A stretch of 64,000 nt of DNA, from positions 62,001 through 126,000 of the forward strand of contig NZ_LZIL01000003.1 in the NCBI RefSeq assembly GCF_001667075.1, in the 5' to 3' direction. This stretch comes from Mycobacterium sp. 852014-52450_SCH5900713 (GTDB lineage: Bacteria; Actinomycetota; Actinomycetes; Mycobacteriales; Mycobacteriaceae). Below the pieces are notes generated by a model. That model worked only from the letters and a program-made list of their open reading frames with translations, was not told the origin of the DNA and made no database searches. Shown in pieces: positions 35,605 through 44,520 of this stretch; position 1 is the first letter of the stretch, and each line of letters opens with the position of its first letter. Both the position numbers and the translations under genes were made by a program.

Positions 35605-36885
35605 ATGACCGACCCGCGCCGGCGGGTGCCGCGCACCGACACGCTGCTCGCCGATCCGCGCCTGGCCGAAGCCCAGCGGGTGCTGGGCCGCGATCTGGTG
35701 AAGTCCGTGATCGCCGACGCGCAGCAGCGGGCGCGCGCGGGGGAGATCGAACCCGAGCGCGTCGCCGAGCACGCCGTCGCCGCACTTCCGGCCACCGCGT
35801 CGAGCCTGCGGCCGGTCATCAACGCCACCGGCGTCGTGGTGCACACCAATCTGGGCCGGGCGCCGCTGTCGCGGGCGGCCGTCGACGCGGTGGTCGCCGC
35901 GGCGGGGACCACGGACGTGGAGCTGGACCTGGCGACGGGCCGCCGCGGCCGCCGGGGCCGGGGGGCGCTGGCCGCGCTGGCGCGGGCGGTGCCCACCGCG
36001 GGCGGCGTGCACGTGGTCAACAACAACGCCGCCGCGCTGCTGCTGACGGCCCTGACGCTCGCCCCGGGCAAGGAGATCGTGCTCAGCCGCGGCGAGCTCG
36101 TCGAGATCGGGGACGGGTTCCGCATCCCCGAGCTGCTGGCCTCCACCGGATCCCGGCTGCGCGAGGTCGGCACCACCAACCGCACCAGCCTGCGCGACTA
36201 CGCCGGGGCGATCGGGCCGCAGACCGGTTTCATCCTGAAGGTCCATCCGTCCAACTTCCATGTCACCGGGTTCACCTCGGCGGTCGGCGTGGCGGAGTTG
36301 GCGAAACTCGGTGTGCCCCTGGTGGTCGACATCGGCTCCGGCCTGCTCTCCCCGCACCCCCTGCTGCCGGACGAGCCCGACGCCACGTCGACCCTGCGCG
36401 ACGGCGCCGACCTGGTCACCGCGAGCGGCGACAAGCTGCTCGGCGGCCCCCAGGCCGGCCTGCTGCTGGGCGACGCCGAGCTGATCGAGCGGCTGCGCCG
36501 GCACCCGGCGGCGCGCGCGCTGCGGGTGGACAAACTCACCCTCGCCGCCCTCGAAGCGACCCTGACGGGCCCGCCAACCCCGGTGGCCGAGGCGCTGATC
36601 GCCGACGTGGCGGAGCTGCGGTCGCGCGCCGAGTCGCTGGCCGCGAGGCTGCCGGACGCCGAGGTGGTGGATTGCATCGCGGCCGTCGGCGGCGGCGGGG
36701 CGCCGGACGTCAAGCTGCCCAGCGCCGCGGTGAGCCTGCCCGAGTCCTACGCCGCCGCGCTGCGCGCCGCCAGCCCGCCGGTCGTCGGCCGGCTCGAGGC
36801 CGGCCGGTGCCTGCTCGACTTGCGCACGGTCGCTCCCGAGGACGACGCGCGGCTGGCGGCGGCGGTGCTCGCATGTTCGTCATAG
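35605..36885 (+). CDS. selA: selenocysteine synthase
   Basis: A 426-residue PLP enzyme that turns Ser-tRNA(Sec) into Sec-tRNA(Sec). The PLP lysine is in SGDKLLGGPQAG. Other SelA marks are INATGVVVHTNLGRAPLS and VEIGDGFRIPELL. ATG 35605 lies just after tRNA-Sec. Its end overlaps selB by 13 bp, so the two enzymes are coupled. Confidence 0.95.
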   Translation: MTDPRRRVPRTDTLLADPRLAEAQRVLGRDLVKSVIADAQQRARAGEIEPERVAEHAVAALPATASSLRPVINATGVVVHTNLGRAPLSRAAVDAVVAAAGTTDVELDLATGRRGRRGRGALAALARAVPTAGGVHVVNNNAAALLLTALTLAPGKEIVLSRGELVEIGDGFRIPELLASTGSRLREVGTTNRTSLRDYAGAIGPQTGFILKVHPSNFHVTGFTSAVGVAELAKLGVPLVVDIGSGLLSPHPLLPDEPDATSTLRDGADLVTASGDKLLGGPQAGLLLGDAELIERLRRHPAARALRVDKLTLAALEATLTGPPTPVAEALIADVAELRSRAESLAARLPDAEVVDCIAAVGGGGAPDVKLPSAAVSLPESYAAALRAASPPVVGRLEAGRCLLDLRTVAPEDDARLAAAVLACSS

Positions 36886-38582
36886 CCACCGCCGGGCACG
36901 TCGACCACGGCAAGTCCACCCTGCTGCAGCGGCTCACCGGCATGTGGCCGGACCGGCTGGCCGAGGAGCGGCGCCGGGGTCTGACCATCGACCTCGGCTT
37001 CGCGTGGACCGAGCTCGGCGGGCGACGGCTGGCGTTCGTCGACGTGCCGGGCCACGAACGGTTCGTGGCCAACATGCTCGCCGGGGTGGGCCCGGTCCCG
37101 GCCGTCATGTTCGTCGTCGCCGCGACCGAGGGCTGGATGCCGCAGTCCGATGAACACCTCGCGGCGCTGAACGCCCTCGGTGTGCGCCACGGGCTGCTGG
37201 TGATCAGCAAGGCCGACCTCACCGATCCCGGCCCGGCGATCGAGCAGGCACGCGAACGGTTCGCCGCAACCTCGCTGGCCGGGGCCGCCGCCGCGATCGG
37301 CACCGACCCCGAGCGGGTGCGCGCGGAACTGCTGGCGCTGACCGACCGGCTGCCGGTTCCGGACGCGGCTGCCGACGTGCGGCTATGGGTGGACCGGAGC
37401 TTCACCGTCCGGGGCGCGGGCACGGTGGTGACCGGCACCCTGGCGGCCGGCACGATCCGGGTGGGCGACGAGCTGGAGCACGCCGGCCGGCGCGTCACGG
37501 TCCGCGGGCTGCAATCGCTGGGCCGCGACGAGTCGGCGGTGCGCGCGGTGGCGCGCGTCGCGCTGAACCTGCGGGGCGTGGACCGCCGGGACATCGGGCG
37601 CGGCGACACCGTTCGGACGCCGGGCGTGTGGCTAGACACCGCGGAGATCGACGTCGCCCTGCGCTCGGCGGACGCGCTGCACCGCCAGCTGGTGCTGCAC
37701 GTCGGGTCCGCGGCGGTGCCCGTGCAGGTGCGGCGGCTGGGGGAAGCGGCGGCCCGGCTGCGGCTGGCGAAGCCCCTGCCGCTGCGGGTTTCGGACATCG
37801 GGCTGCTGCGCGATCCCGGGGAGCACCGGATCGCGGCGGGGATCGAGGTGCTCGACGTCCGGCCGCCGGCGCTGCGCCGCCGCGGCGCGGCCAGGGATCG
37901 TGCCGCGGAGCTGGCAACCGGCCGCGTCCGTCCGCCCGATTACGCCCGGGCCGACGAACTGCGCGCGATGGGCCTACCGCTTGCGGGGCAACGGGTGGGT
38001 GACTGGGTGGTGCAGCCGCGGTGGTGGGCCGCGCGGCGCGAGTGCGCGACCGCCGCGGTGCGGGCCTGGGCCGAGGACCACGACATCGCGGCGGGAATGC
38101 CGCTCGAGACGTTGCGGCAGCGCGCCGGCCTGCCCGCCGCCGAACTACTGCCGACGCTGCTGGCGGGCACCGGACTTGCGGTGGTCGACGGGTTGGTCCG
38201 CTCGCCGGGGGCGGCCCTGCCGGCCCGCGTCGACAAGGCGGTGCGCACCGTCGAGGAGTGGCTGACCGCCGAGCCCTTTCGGGCACCGGAGGCCGACGAA
38301 CTCGCCGAGCTCAAGCTCGGGCCCCGGGAGCTGGCCGCCGCGGTGCGCGCCGGGCGGCTGACCCGGATCGCCGACGGCGTCGTGCTCGGGTCCGGCGCGC
38401 TGGACCGGGCGGCGGGCGTCCTCGCGACGCTGCCCCAGCCGTTCACGGTCAGCGAGGCGCGCCGCGCGCTCGGCACCACCCGCCGGGTCGCCGTGCCGTT
38501 GCTGGAGCAGCTCGACGCCCGGCGCGTCACCAGGCGGGCCCCGGACGGCACCCGGGTGGTGGTTCCTACAGCCGCTCCTTGA
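36873..38582 (+). CDS. selB: selenocysteine-specific elongation factor
   Basis: A 569-residue translational GTPase. G1 is AGHVDHGKST, G3 DVPGHE and G4 SKAD; EF-Tu-like domains II and III follow, then four winged-helix modules (about residues 340-569) that recognise the SECIS hairpin. It delivers Sec-tRNA to the UGA in fdhA. It ends inside the convergent YqeY gene (17-bp overlap). Confidence 0.94.
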   Translation: MFVIATAGHVDHGKSTLLQRLTGMWPDRLAEERRRGLTIDLGFAWTELGGRRLAFVDVPGHERFVANMLAGVGPVPAVMFVVAATEGWMPQSDEHLAALNALGVRHGLLVISKADLTDPGPAIEQARERFAATSLAGAAAAIGTDPERVRAELLALTDRLPVPDAAADVRLWVDRSFTVRGAGTVVTGTLAAGTIRVGDELEHAGRRVTVRGLQSLGRDESAVRAVARVALNLRGVDRRDIGRGDTVRTPGVWLDTAEIDVALRSADALHRQLVLHVGSAAVPVQVRRLGEAAARLRLAKPLPLRVSDIGLLRDPGEHRIAAGIEVLDVRPPALRRRGAARDRAAELATGRVRPPDYARADELRAMGLPLAGQRVGDWVVQPRWWAARRECATAAVRAWAEDHDIAAGMPLETLRQRAGLPAAELLPTLLAGTGLAVVDGLVRSPGAALPARVDKAVRTVEEWLTAEPFRAPEADELAELKLGPRELAAAVRAGRLTRIADGVVLGSGALDRAAGVLATLPQPFTVSEARRALGTTRRVAVPLLEQLDARRVTRRAPDGTRVVVPTAAP

Positions 38583-39030
38583 CCGCCGCCGACAACCGGG
38601 CGCCGTCGGCCTTGCCCGCCGCGATCGCGGTGGCTGCCTTCATCACCAGCCCCATCTGCTTCATGCTCGGCCGCTCGCCGATCTCCTCGGCGACCTGGGC
38701 GATGGCGGTGTCCGCGACGTCGGCCACCTCGGCCTCGGTGAGCGGCGTCGGCAGGTATTCGTCGATGATCCGCGCCTCGGCGTGCTCATTGGCGGCGAGC
38801 TCCCCGCGGCCGTTCTGGGTGTAGATCTCCGCCGATTCGGCACGCTTGCGCGACTCCCTCGCCAGCACCTTGATTACTTCGTCGTCGGAGAGGTCTTTGG
38901 CCTGTTTGCCGGAGACTTCCTCGGTTTGGATCGCGGCGAGCAGTAGGCGCAGGGTCGCCGTGCGCAGCTTGTCCTTGCTCTTCATCGCATCGGTAAGGTC
39001 GGCCCGCAGCCGGGATTTGAGTTCGGCCAT
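38566..39030 (-). CDS. YqeY/GatB-domain protein
   Basis: A 154-residue protein, exactly the length of M. tuberculosis Rv3688c. It carries the YqeY fold (MAELKSRLRADLTDAMKSKD, then RPSMKQMGLVMKA), related to the tRNA-binding tail of GatB; cellular role not settled. A TAGCGT box ends seven bases before its ATG. This gene marks the point where the M. tuberculosis gene order resumes after the accessory stretch. Confidence 0.9.
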   Translation of the reverse strand: MAELKSRLRADLTDAMKSKDKLRTATLRLLLAAIQTEEVSGKQAKDLSDDEVIKVLARESRKRAESAEIYTQNGRGELAANEHAEARIIDEYLPTPLTEAEVADVADTAIAQVAEEIGERPSMKQMGLVMKAATAIAAGKADGARLSAAVKERL

Positions 39031-39037
39031 GCCAGAG

Positions 39038-39043
39038 ACGCTA
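39038..39043 (-). promoter_or_regulatory. -10 box of the YqeY gene
   Basis: TAGCGT, seven bases, ATG; leaderless type. Confidence 0.5.
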
Positions 39044-39142
39044 CGCGCCGACCGCCTGGCCATGATTGAGAAATGCCCGGACCACCGACAGGATGGAGCC
39101 CATGACGAACGACGGGCCCGTCCGCATACACCGCGGAACACG

Positions 39143-40279
39143 TTGAGCGCGCCGCCGCCTGGCTATCCGGGCTACGGCCCACCACCGGGATACGGCCCCC
39201 CACCCGGATACGGCCCGCCACCCGGATACGGGCCACCGCCGGGATACGGGCCGCCGCCGGGGTACGGGCCGCCGCCCCCTTGGCAATACGGTCCGCCGCA
39301 ACTGGTGCCGGGGGCGGTCAAACCCGGCATCATCCCGCTGCGCCCGCTGACCCTGGGCGACATCTTCAATGGCGCGGTCGCCTACGTCCGCGCAAATCCG
39401 AAGGCGGCTCTGGGCTTGACCGCCATCGTGGTGGTGGTCATCCAGATCGTCACCAAGGCCGCCGTTTTCGGACCGTTGGCGGCCTACGGCAGGTTGACGA
39501 CCGACCACGCCAAGGAGCTGACCACCGGGATCGTCGGCGCGTGGTTGACGTCGATGGGCGCCGGCGTGCTGGTCGCCTGGCTGGGCGGCATGCTGCTGTC
39601 CGGGATGCTCACCGTCATAGTCGGGCGGGCGGTGTTCGGGTCACCGATCACCATCGGCGAGACGTGGGCCAAGATCCGTGGACGCCTGGTGCCGTTGTTC
39701 GGTCTCGCGGTGATCGAGGGCGCGGTGATGGCGGTTGTCGCGGGACTGGCGGCGGTGATAGTCGCGGTCCTGGCGGCTATCGGCAACCCCGCGGCGGCGG
39801 TCATCCTGGGCTTGCCGCTCGCGCTTGCCGTGATCGCGTTGCTGGTGTTCCTGTACACGGTGGTGTTGTTCGCACCCGTGCTGATCGTGCTGGAACGGCT
39901 ACCCGTCCTCGACGCCATCACCCGATCGTTCGCGCTGGTGCGCGGCGGCTTCTGGAGGGTGCTGGGCATCCGGCTGCTGACGTTCGTCGTGACATCCGTC
40001 GTCGGGGGCGCGGTCGCCGTGCCGTTCAACATCGTCAGCCAGTTCTTTTCGATCACCTCGTCTACCGCGGCTTTCCTCCTCGGCACCGTGGTCGCGTCGG
40101 TGGGCGCGGCGATCGGCGAGATCATTACCGCCCCGTTCAACGCGGGCGTCATCGCGCTGCTGTACACCGATCGCCGGATGCGCGCCGAGGCCTTCGATCT
40201 GGTCCTGCAGACCGGTGCCGCCGGCGGACCGTACGCGGCCGGCTCCACCGATAACCTCTGGCTGACGCGGCCGGCCTGA
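39143..40279 (+). CDS. multipass membrane protein with PPPGYG repeats
   Basis: Orthologue of Rv3689. The N-terminus (about 50 residues) is a run of PPPGYG repeats; the rest has about six transmembrane helices in the glycerophosphodiester-phosphodiesterase membrane-domain style (LRPLTLGDIFNGAV, LDAITRSFALVRGGFWRVLG). I chose TTG 39143, with GGA six bases before it. ATG 39102 is out of frame and soon stops; ATG 39062 is in frame and would add 27 unlike residues. First gene of the run that leads to moxR2. Confidence 0.78.
   Translation: MSAPPPGYPGYGPPPGYGPPPGYGPPPGYGPPPGYGPPPGYGPPPPWQYGPPQLVPGAVKPGIIPLRPLTLGDIFNGAVAYVRANPKAALGLTAIVVVVIQIVTKAAVFGPLAAYGRLTTDHAKELTTGIVGAWLTSMGAGVLVAWLGGMLLSGMLTVIVGRAVFGSPITIGETWAKIRGRLVPLFGLAVIEGAVMAVVAGLAAVIVAVLAAIGNPAAAVILGLPLALAVIALLVFLYTVVLFAPVLIVLERLPVLDAITRSFALVRGGFWRVLGIRLLTFVVTSVVGGAVAVPFNIVSQFFSITSSTAAFLLGTVVASVGAAIGEIITAPFNAGVIALLYTDRRMRAEAFDLVLQTGAAGGPYAAGSTDNLWLTRPA
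39152..39281 (+). repeat. 18-bp imperfect tandem repeats coding PPPGYG
   Basis: About six units of roughly 18 bp encode PPPGYG in the preceding gene. Third-base variation between units argues for old expansion kept by protein-level selection. Confidence 0.8.
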
Positions 40280-40293
40280 GGACGAGTGAGACA

Positions 40294-40947
40294 GTGCCCT
40301 CCATCGACATCGACCGCGATGCCGCGCACCAGGCCGCCCAGGACGAGCTGAACAAACCGATCTACTCCAAAGGCTCGGCCGAGCAGCAAATAGCCGAATG
40401 GCTCAACGAGACGATCTACCGACTACTGCAGAAGACGGCCTCGCTGCCAGGCGGATGGCTCACGGCGACGGTACTTTTCATCATGCTGGGGATCGCGCTG
40501 GCGGTCGCCGTCCACATCGCGCGGCGCACCATGCGCACCAGGCGGGGTGCCGACTACCAGTTGTTCGAAGCCGCACAGCTCACCGCGGCCCAGCATCGCG
40601 CGACCGCCGAAAACTACGCGGCGCAAGGTGAGTGGGCCGCCGCGATTCGTCATCGACTACGGGCCGTCGCCCGTCAGCTCGAGGAGACCGGCGTGCTGAA
40701 CCCGGCACCCGGCCGTACCGCCAACGAGCTGGCCTCCGACGCCGGCGCCGCATTGCCCCATCTGGCCGGTGAATTATCCCAAGCCGCAACAGCTTTCAAC
40801 GACGTCACCTACGGCGAACAACCCGGAACCCAGGGCGCATATCGGATGATCGCCGACCTCGACGACCACCTGCGGTCCCGCTCGGCGGCCGTGCCCGCCG
40901 GGCCGGCGCAGTCCGCCGCCACCGACTCGTGGGCGCAGGTGCGGTGA
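40294..40947 (+). CDS. DUF4129 membrane protein
   Basis: A 217-residue orthologue of Rv3690. One transmembrane helix (about 53-75), then a C-terminal DUF4129-type region with the phrase YAAQGEWAAAIRHRLRAVARQLEE, common in proteins encoded beside MoxR and DUF58. GTG 40294. Its stop overlaps the next ATG as TGATG. Confidence 0.82.
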   Translation: MPSIDIDRDAAHQAAQDELNKPIYSKGSAEQQIAEWLNETIYRLLQKTASLPGGWLTATVLFIMLGIALAVAVHIARRTMRTRRGADYQLFEAAQLTAAQHRATAENYAAQGEWAAAIRHRLRAVARQLEETGVLNPAPGRTANELASDAGAALPHLAGELSQAATAFNDVTYGEQPGTQGAYRMIADLDDHLRSRSAAVPAGPAQSAATDSWAQVR

Positions 40948-42092
40948 TGGCGACCATCGGGCGTCCCGAAGCCGCCGGCCCGACGCCGATGGAGCGTTGG
41001 CGGTCCTGGCGCTGGGTCATCCTCACCCTGGTCGTGCTCGCCGCCATCGCCGGCGTCGATGCCTATCTGACCGCGCCGCGCCCCGGCGCCCGCATGGATC
41101 CGGCATCGACGGCTCCCGACGGCGCGCACGCGCTGGTGGCACTCCTGCGCGGCGGCGGCGTCGACGTGGTGGTCGCCGACGGCATCGCCGAGGTGGAACG
41201 GGCGGCGCGGCCCGACGCGCTGATCCTGGTGGCGCAGAGCCAATACCTGACCGCCCCGCTGCTGGACCGGCTGGCGAAGGCGCCCGGCGATCTGCTGCTG
41301 GTGGAGCCGACGGCGCGGACCCGCGAAGCATTGCTGCCCGGCCTGCGCGTCTCGGCGGCCGGCACCTTCGATACCGATCCAGACTGCACGCTGCGCGAGG
41401 CCACCCGGGCCGGTCCGGTGCGATTCGGGCCCAGCGACACCTACCGCGCCAGCGACGGTCGGGCGATCACCCGTTGCTACGACGGTGCGTTGATTCGCTT
41501 CCGCGACGGCGGGCGGACGACCACGGCGGTGGGCAGCACCGACTTCCTGACCAACGGCGCCCTGCTGCAAGCAGGCAACGCCGCCCTGGCGATGAACCTG
41601 GCGGGCGCCCGGCCGCGGCTGATCTGGTACGCGCCCCACCGCGTCGAGGGCGAACCACCGCCGCCCGGCTCGGTTGGCGACCTGATCCCGCAGAACGTGA
41701 CATGGATCGTCTGGCAACTCTGCCTGGTTGTGCTGCTGGTCGCCCTGTGGCGGGGCCGTCGACCCGGCCCGCTGATCGCCGAGGAGCTGCCCGTAGTGGT
41801 GCGCGCTTCGGAAACCGTGGAGGGCCGCGGCCGCCTGTACCGTTCCCGCCGGGCGGGCGACCGCGCCGCCGCGGCACTGCGCACCGCCACGCTGCAGCGG
41901 CTGGTGCCCCGGCTGGGTCTGAGCATCGGGGCGTCACCATCGGCGGTGGCGGCCGCGGTGGCCGGGCGAAGCGGGGCCGACCCGGCATTCGTCTCCTACC
42001 AGCTGTTCGGCCCGCCCCCGGCGACCGACCACGACTTGCTACAACTTGCCCGTGCGCTCGACGACATCGAAAGGCAGGTCACACGGACGTGA
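40947..42092 (+). CDS. DUF4350 membrane protein
   Basis: A 381-residue orthologue of Rv3691. One helix near the N-terminus (about 25-45), an extracytoplasmic DUF4350 domain (STAPDGAHALVALLRGGGV) and a second helix near residue 255 (VTWIVWQLCLVVLLVALW). Part of the MoxR-associated membrane complex. The end overlaps moxR2 as GTGA. Confidence 0.83.
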   Translation: MATIGRPEAAGPTPMERWRSWRWVILTLVVLAAIAGVDAYLTAPRPGARMDPASTAPDGAHALVALLRGGGVDVVVADGIAEVERAARPDALILVAQSQYLTAPLLDRLAKAPGDLLLVEPTARTREALLPGLRVSAAGTFDTDPDCTLREATRAGPVRFGPSDTYRASDGRAITRCYDGALIRFRDGGRTTTAVGSTDFLTNGALLQAGNAALAMNLAGARPRLIWYAPHRVEGEPPPPGSVGDLIPQNVTWIVWQLCLVVLLVALWRGRRPGPLIAEELPVVVRASETVEGRGRLYRSRRAGDRAAAALRTATLQRLVPRLGLSIGASPSAVAAAVAGRSGADPAFVSYQLFGPPPATDHDLLQLARALDDIERQVTRT

Positions 42093-43066
42093 CGCAACCA
42101 TCTACCGCCTCGACCCCCACCGCTGAATCGGCGCGAGAGGCGCTGCTGGCGTTGCGTACCGAGCTCGGCAAGGCCGTCGTCGGTCAGGAGGGGGTGGTCA
42201 GCGGCCTGGTGATCGCGCTGCTGTGCCGTGGCCACGTGCTGCTGGAAGGCGTTCCGGGAGTGGCGAAGACGCTGCTGGTGCGCGCGCTGGCGGCCGCGCT
42301 GCAACTGGAGTTCAAGCGGGTGCAGTTCACCCCCGACCTGATGCCCGGCGACGTGACGGGATCGCTGGTATACGACGCGCGCACAGCCGCTTTCGAGTTC
42401 CGGCCCGGCCCGGTGTTCACCAACCTGCTGCTGGCCGACGAAATCAACCGGACCCCGCCGAAAACCCAGGCCGCGCTGCTCGAGGCGATGGAGGAGCGCC
42501 AAGTCAGCGTGGAAGGCGTCGCCCAGCCGCTGCCCGATCCGTTCATCGTCGCCGCGACCCAGAACCCCGTCGAATACGAGGGCACTTACCAGCTGCCCGA
42601 AGCGCAGCTGGATCGGTTCCTGCTCAAGCTGAATGTGACTCTGCCGCCGCGGGATTCGGAGATCGCCATCCTCGCCCGGCACGCGCACGGCTTCGATCCC
42701 CGCGATCTGTCGGCGATCAAACCGGTGGCCGGGGCCGCCGAACTGGCGGCCGGGCGCGACGCCGTGCGCCACGTGCTGGTCGCCGACGAGATCCTGGGAT
42801 ACATCGTCGACACCGTCGGGGCCACCCGCTCCTCGCCCGCGTTGCAGCTGGGCGTCTCGCCGCGCGGGGCCACCGCGCTGCTGGCCACGGCGCGTTCCTG
42901 GGCCTGGCTTTCCGGCCGCAACTACGTCACCCCCGACGACGTGAAGGCCATGGCCCGCCCGACGCTGCGGCACCGGGTGATGCTGCGCCCCGAGGCCGAG
43001 CTCGAAGGGGCCACACCCGACGGTGTGCTCGACGGGATCTTGGCCTCGGTTCCGGTGCCCCGCTAG
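42089..43066 (+). CDS. moxR2: MoxR-family AAA ATPase
   Basis: A 325-residue AAA+ ATPase, orthologue of Rv3692. Walker A is LEGVPGVAKTLL, Walker B LLADEINR, sensor 1 ATQNPVEYEG. MoxR proteins act as chaperones that load metals or assemble complexes, with VWA/DUF58 partners, which is the next gene here. GTG 42089 overlaps the previous stop. Confidence 0.93.
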   Translation: MTQPSTASTPTAESAREALLALRTELGKAVVGQEGVVSGLVIALLCRGHVLLEGVPGVAKTLLVRALAAALQLEFKRVQFTPDLMPGDVTGSLVYDARTAAFEFRPGPVFTNLLLADEINRTPPKTQAALLEAMEERQVSVEGVAQPLPDPFIVAATQNPVEYEGTYQLPEAQLDRFLLKLNVTLPPRDSEIAILARHAHGFDPRDLSAIKPVAGAAELAAGRDAVRHVLVADEILGYIVDTVGATRSSPALQLGVSPRGATALLATARSWAWLSGRNYVTPDDVKAMARPTLRHRVMLRPEAELEGATPDGVLDGILASVPVPR

Positions 43067-44388
43067 TGGTCCTGACCGGACGCGCCGGGCTGGTCGCGCT
43101 GATGTGCGTCCTGCCCATTGCGTTGTCACCCTGGCCGGCAAGGACTTTCGCCGTGCTGGCGGTCACGCTGGCGGCCGTGGTGGCCGTGGACATCGGGTTG
43201 GCGGCCAGCACCCGCAGGTTGCGTTACATCCGCTCGCCGGATCGCTCCGCCCGGCTCGCACAGCAGGTGGACGTCGGGCTGCTGATCCACAACGACGGCC
43301 GGTGGCGGTTTCGCGGCCAGGTTCGCGACGCCTGGCCGCCCAGCGCCGGCGCGCGACCGCGCATCCATCCCGTGAACATCCCCGCCGGGCAGCATCAGCA
43401 CATCCAGTCCCAGCTGCGGCCGGTCCGCCGCGGCGAGCAGCGCGCCGCAGTGGTCACCGCCCGGTCCATCGGGCCGCTGGGGCTGGCGGGGCGGCAAGGG
43501 TCGCAGGCGGTGCCGGGCCTGCTGCGGGTGCTGCCGCCGTTCCTGTCCCGCAAGCACCTGCCGGCGCGGCTGGCCAAGCTCCGCGAGATCGACGGGCTGC
43601 TGCCGACGCTGATCCGCGGCCAGGGAACCGAATTCGACTCGCTGCGCGAGTATGTCGTCGGTGACGACGTGCGGTCGATCGACTGGCGCGCCACCGCGCG
43701 TCGCGCCGACGTCGTCGTCCGCACCTGGCGCCCCGAACGCGACCGGCGGGTGGTGATCGTGCTCGACACCGGGCGCACCTCGGCGGGCCGGGTGGGTGTC
43801 GATCCGACGGCCGCCGATCCCGCGGGGTGGCCCCGGCTGGACTGGTCGATGGATGCCGCGCTGCTGCTGGCGGCGCTCGCGTCGCGGGCCGGCGATCACG
43901 TCGACTTCCTCGCGCACGACCGGGTCAGCCGGGCCGGCGTCTTCGGCGCGTCGCGCACCGAGCTGCTCGCCCACCTGGTCGAGGCGATGGCCCCCCTGCA
44001 ACCCGCGCTGCTCGAACCGGATTGGACCGCAATGGTTTCCGCCATTGCGCGGCGGGCCCGCCGACGATCGCTGGTGGTGCTGCTGACCGACCTCAACGCG
44101 ACCGCGCTCGACGAGGGCTTGCTGCCGGTGCTGCCCCAGTTGTCGGCCCGACACCACCTGATGGTGGCCGCAGTCGCCGACCCTCGAGTCGACCAACTGG
44201 CCGCCGGGCGTTCCGACCCGGCCGCCGTCTACGACGCGGCGGCCGCCGAACGATCACGCAACGACCGCCGCGCGATCGCCACTCGCCTGCGCCGCAGCGG
44301 GGTGGAGGTCGTCGATGCCCCGCCCACCGAACTGGCCCCCGCCCTGGCCGACCACTACCTGGCGATGAAGGCCACCGGTCGGCTGTAG
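43066..44388 (+). CDS. DUF58 protein, MoxR partner
   Basis: A 440-residue protein, the same length as Rv3693. Two hydrophobic helices at the N-terminus, then the DUF58 core GTEFDSLREYVVGDDVRSID-WRA and a VWA-like fold (VVIVLDTGRTSAG). GTG 43066 shares one base with the moxR2 stop (TAGTG). The stop codon lies in the first unit of a 59-bp tandem repeat. Confidence 0.88.
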   Translation: MVLTGRAGLVALMCVLPIALSPWPARTFAVLAVTLAAVVAVDIGLAASTRRLRYIRSPDRSARLAQQVDVGLLIHNDGRWRFRGQVRDAWPPSAGARPRIHPVNIPAGQHQHIQSQLRPVRRGEQRAAVVTARSIGPLGLAGRQGSQAVPGLLRVLPPFLSRKHLPARLAKLREIDGLLPTLIRGQGTEFDSLREYVVGDDVRSIDWRATARRADVVVRTWRPERDRRVVIVLDTGRTSAGRVGVDPTAADPAGWPRLDWSMDAALLLAALASRAGDHVDFLAHDRVSRAGVFGASRTELLAHLVEAMAPLQPALLEPDWTAMVSAIARRARRRSLVVLLTDLNATALDEGLLPVLPQLSARHHLMVAAVADPRVDQLAAGRSDPAAVYDAAAAERSRNDRRAIATRLRRSGVEVVDAPPTELAPALADHYLAMKATGRL

Positions 44389-44515
44389 CCCGGCGACGAT
44401 GCACGCCGCGCAGCGGCGTGAGAAGAAGCCGGGCCAATCGGCTGTAGCCCGGCGACGATGCACGCCCCGCAGCGGCGTGAGAAGAAGCCGGGCAATCGGA
44501 TAGAGCCCGGCGACG
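44381..44515. repeat. 59-bp tandem repeat, MIRU-like
   Basis: Two full copies and a partial third (starts 44381, 44440, about 44498). Each unit has an outer pair GCCCGGC/GCCGGGC; in the first copy an inner stem CACGCCGC/GCGGCGTG is perfect, in the second it has one change. The first unit contains the stop codon of the DUF58 gene. No gene in 44389-44520. Confidence 0.8.
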
Positions 44516-44520
44516 AGCGC

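Noticed and set aside
42223..43065. In-frame extension of the DUF58 gene to 721 residues
   Set aside because: The added part reads through moxR2 in the wrong frame and has no family character; GTG 43066 gives the expected 440 residues.
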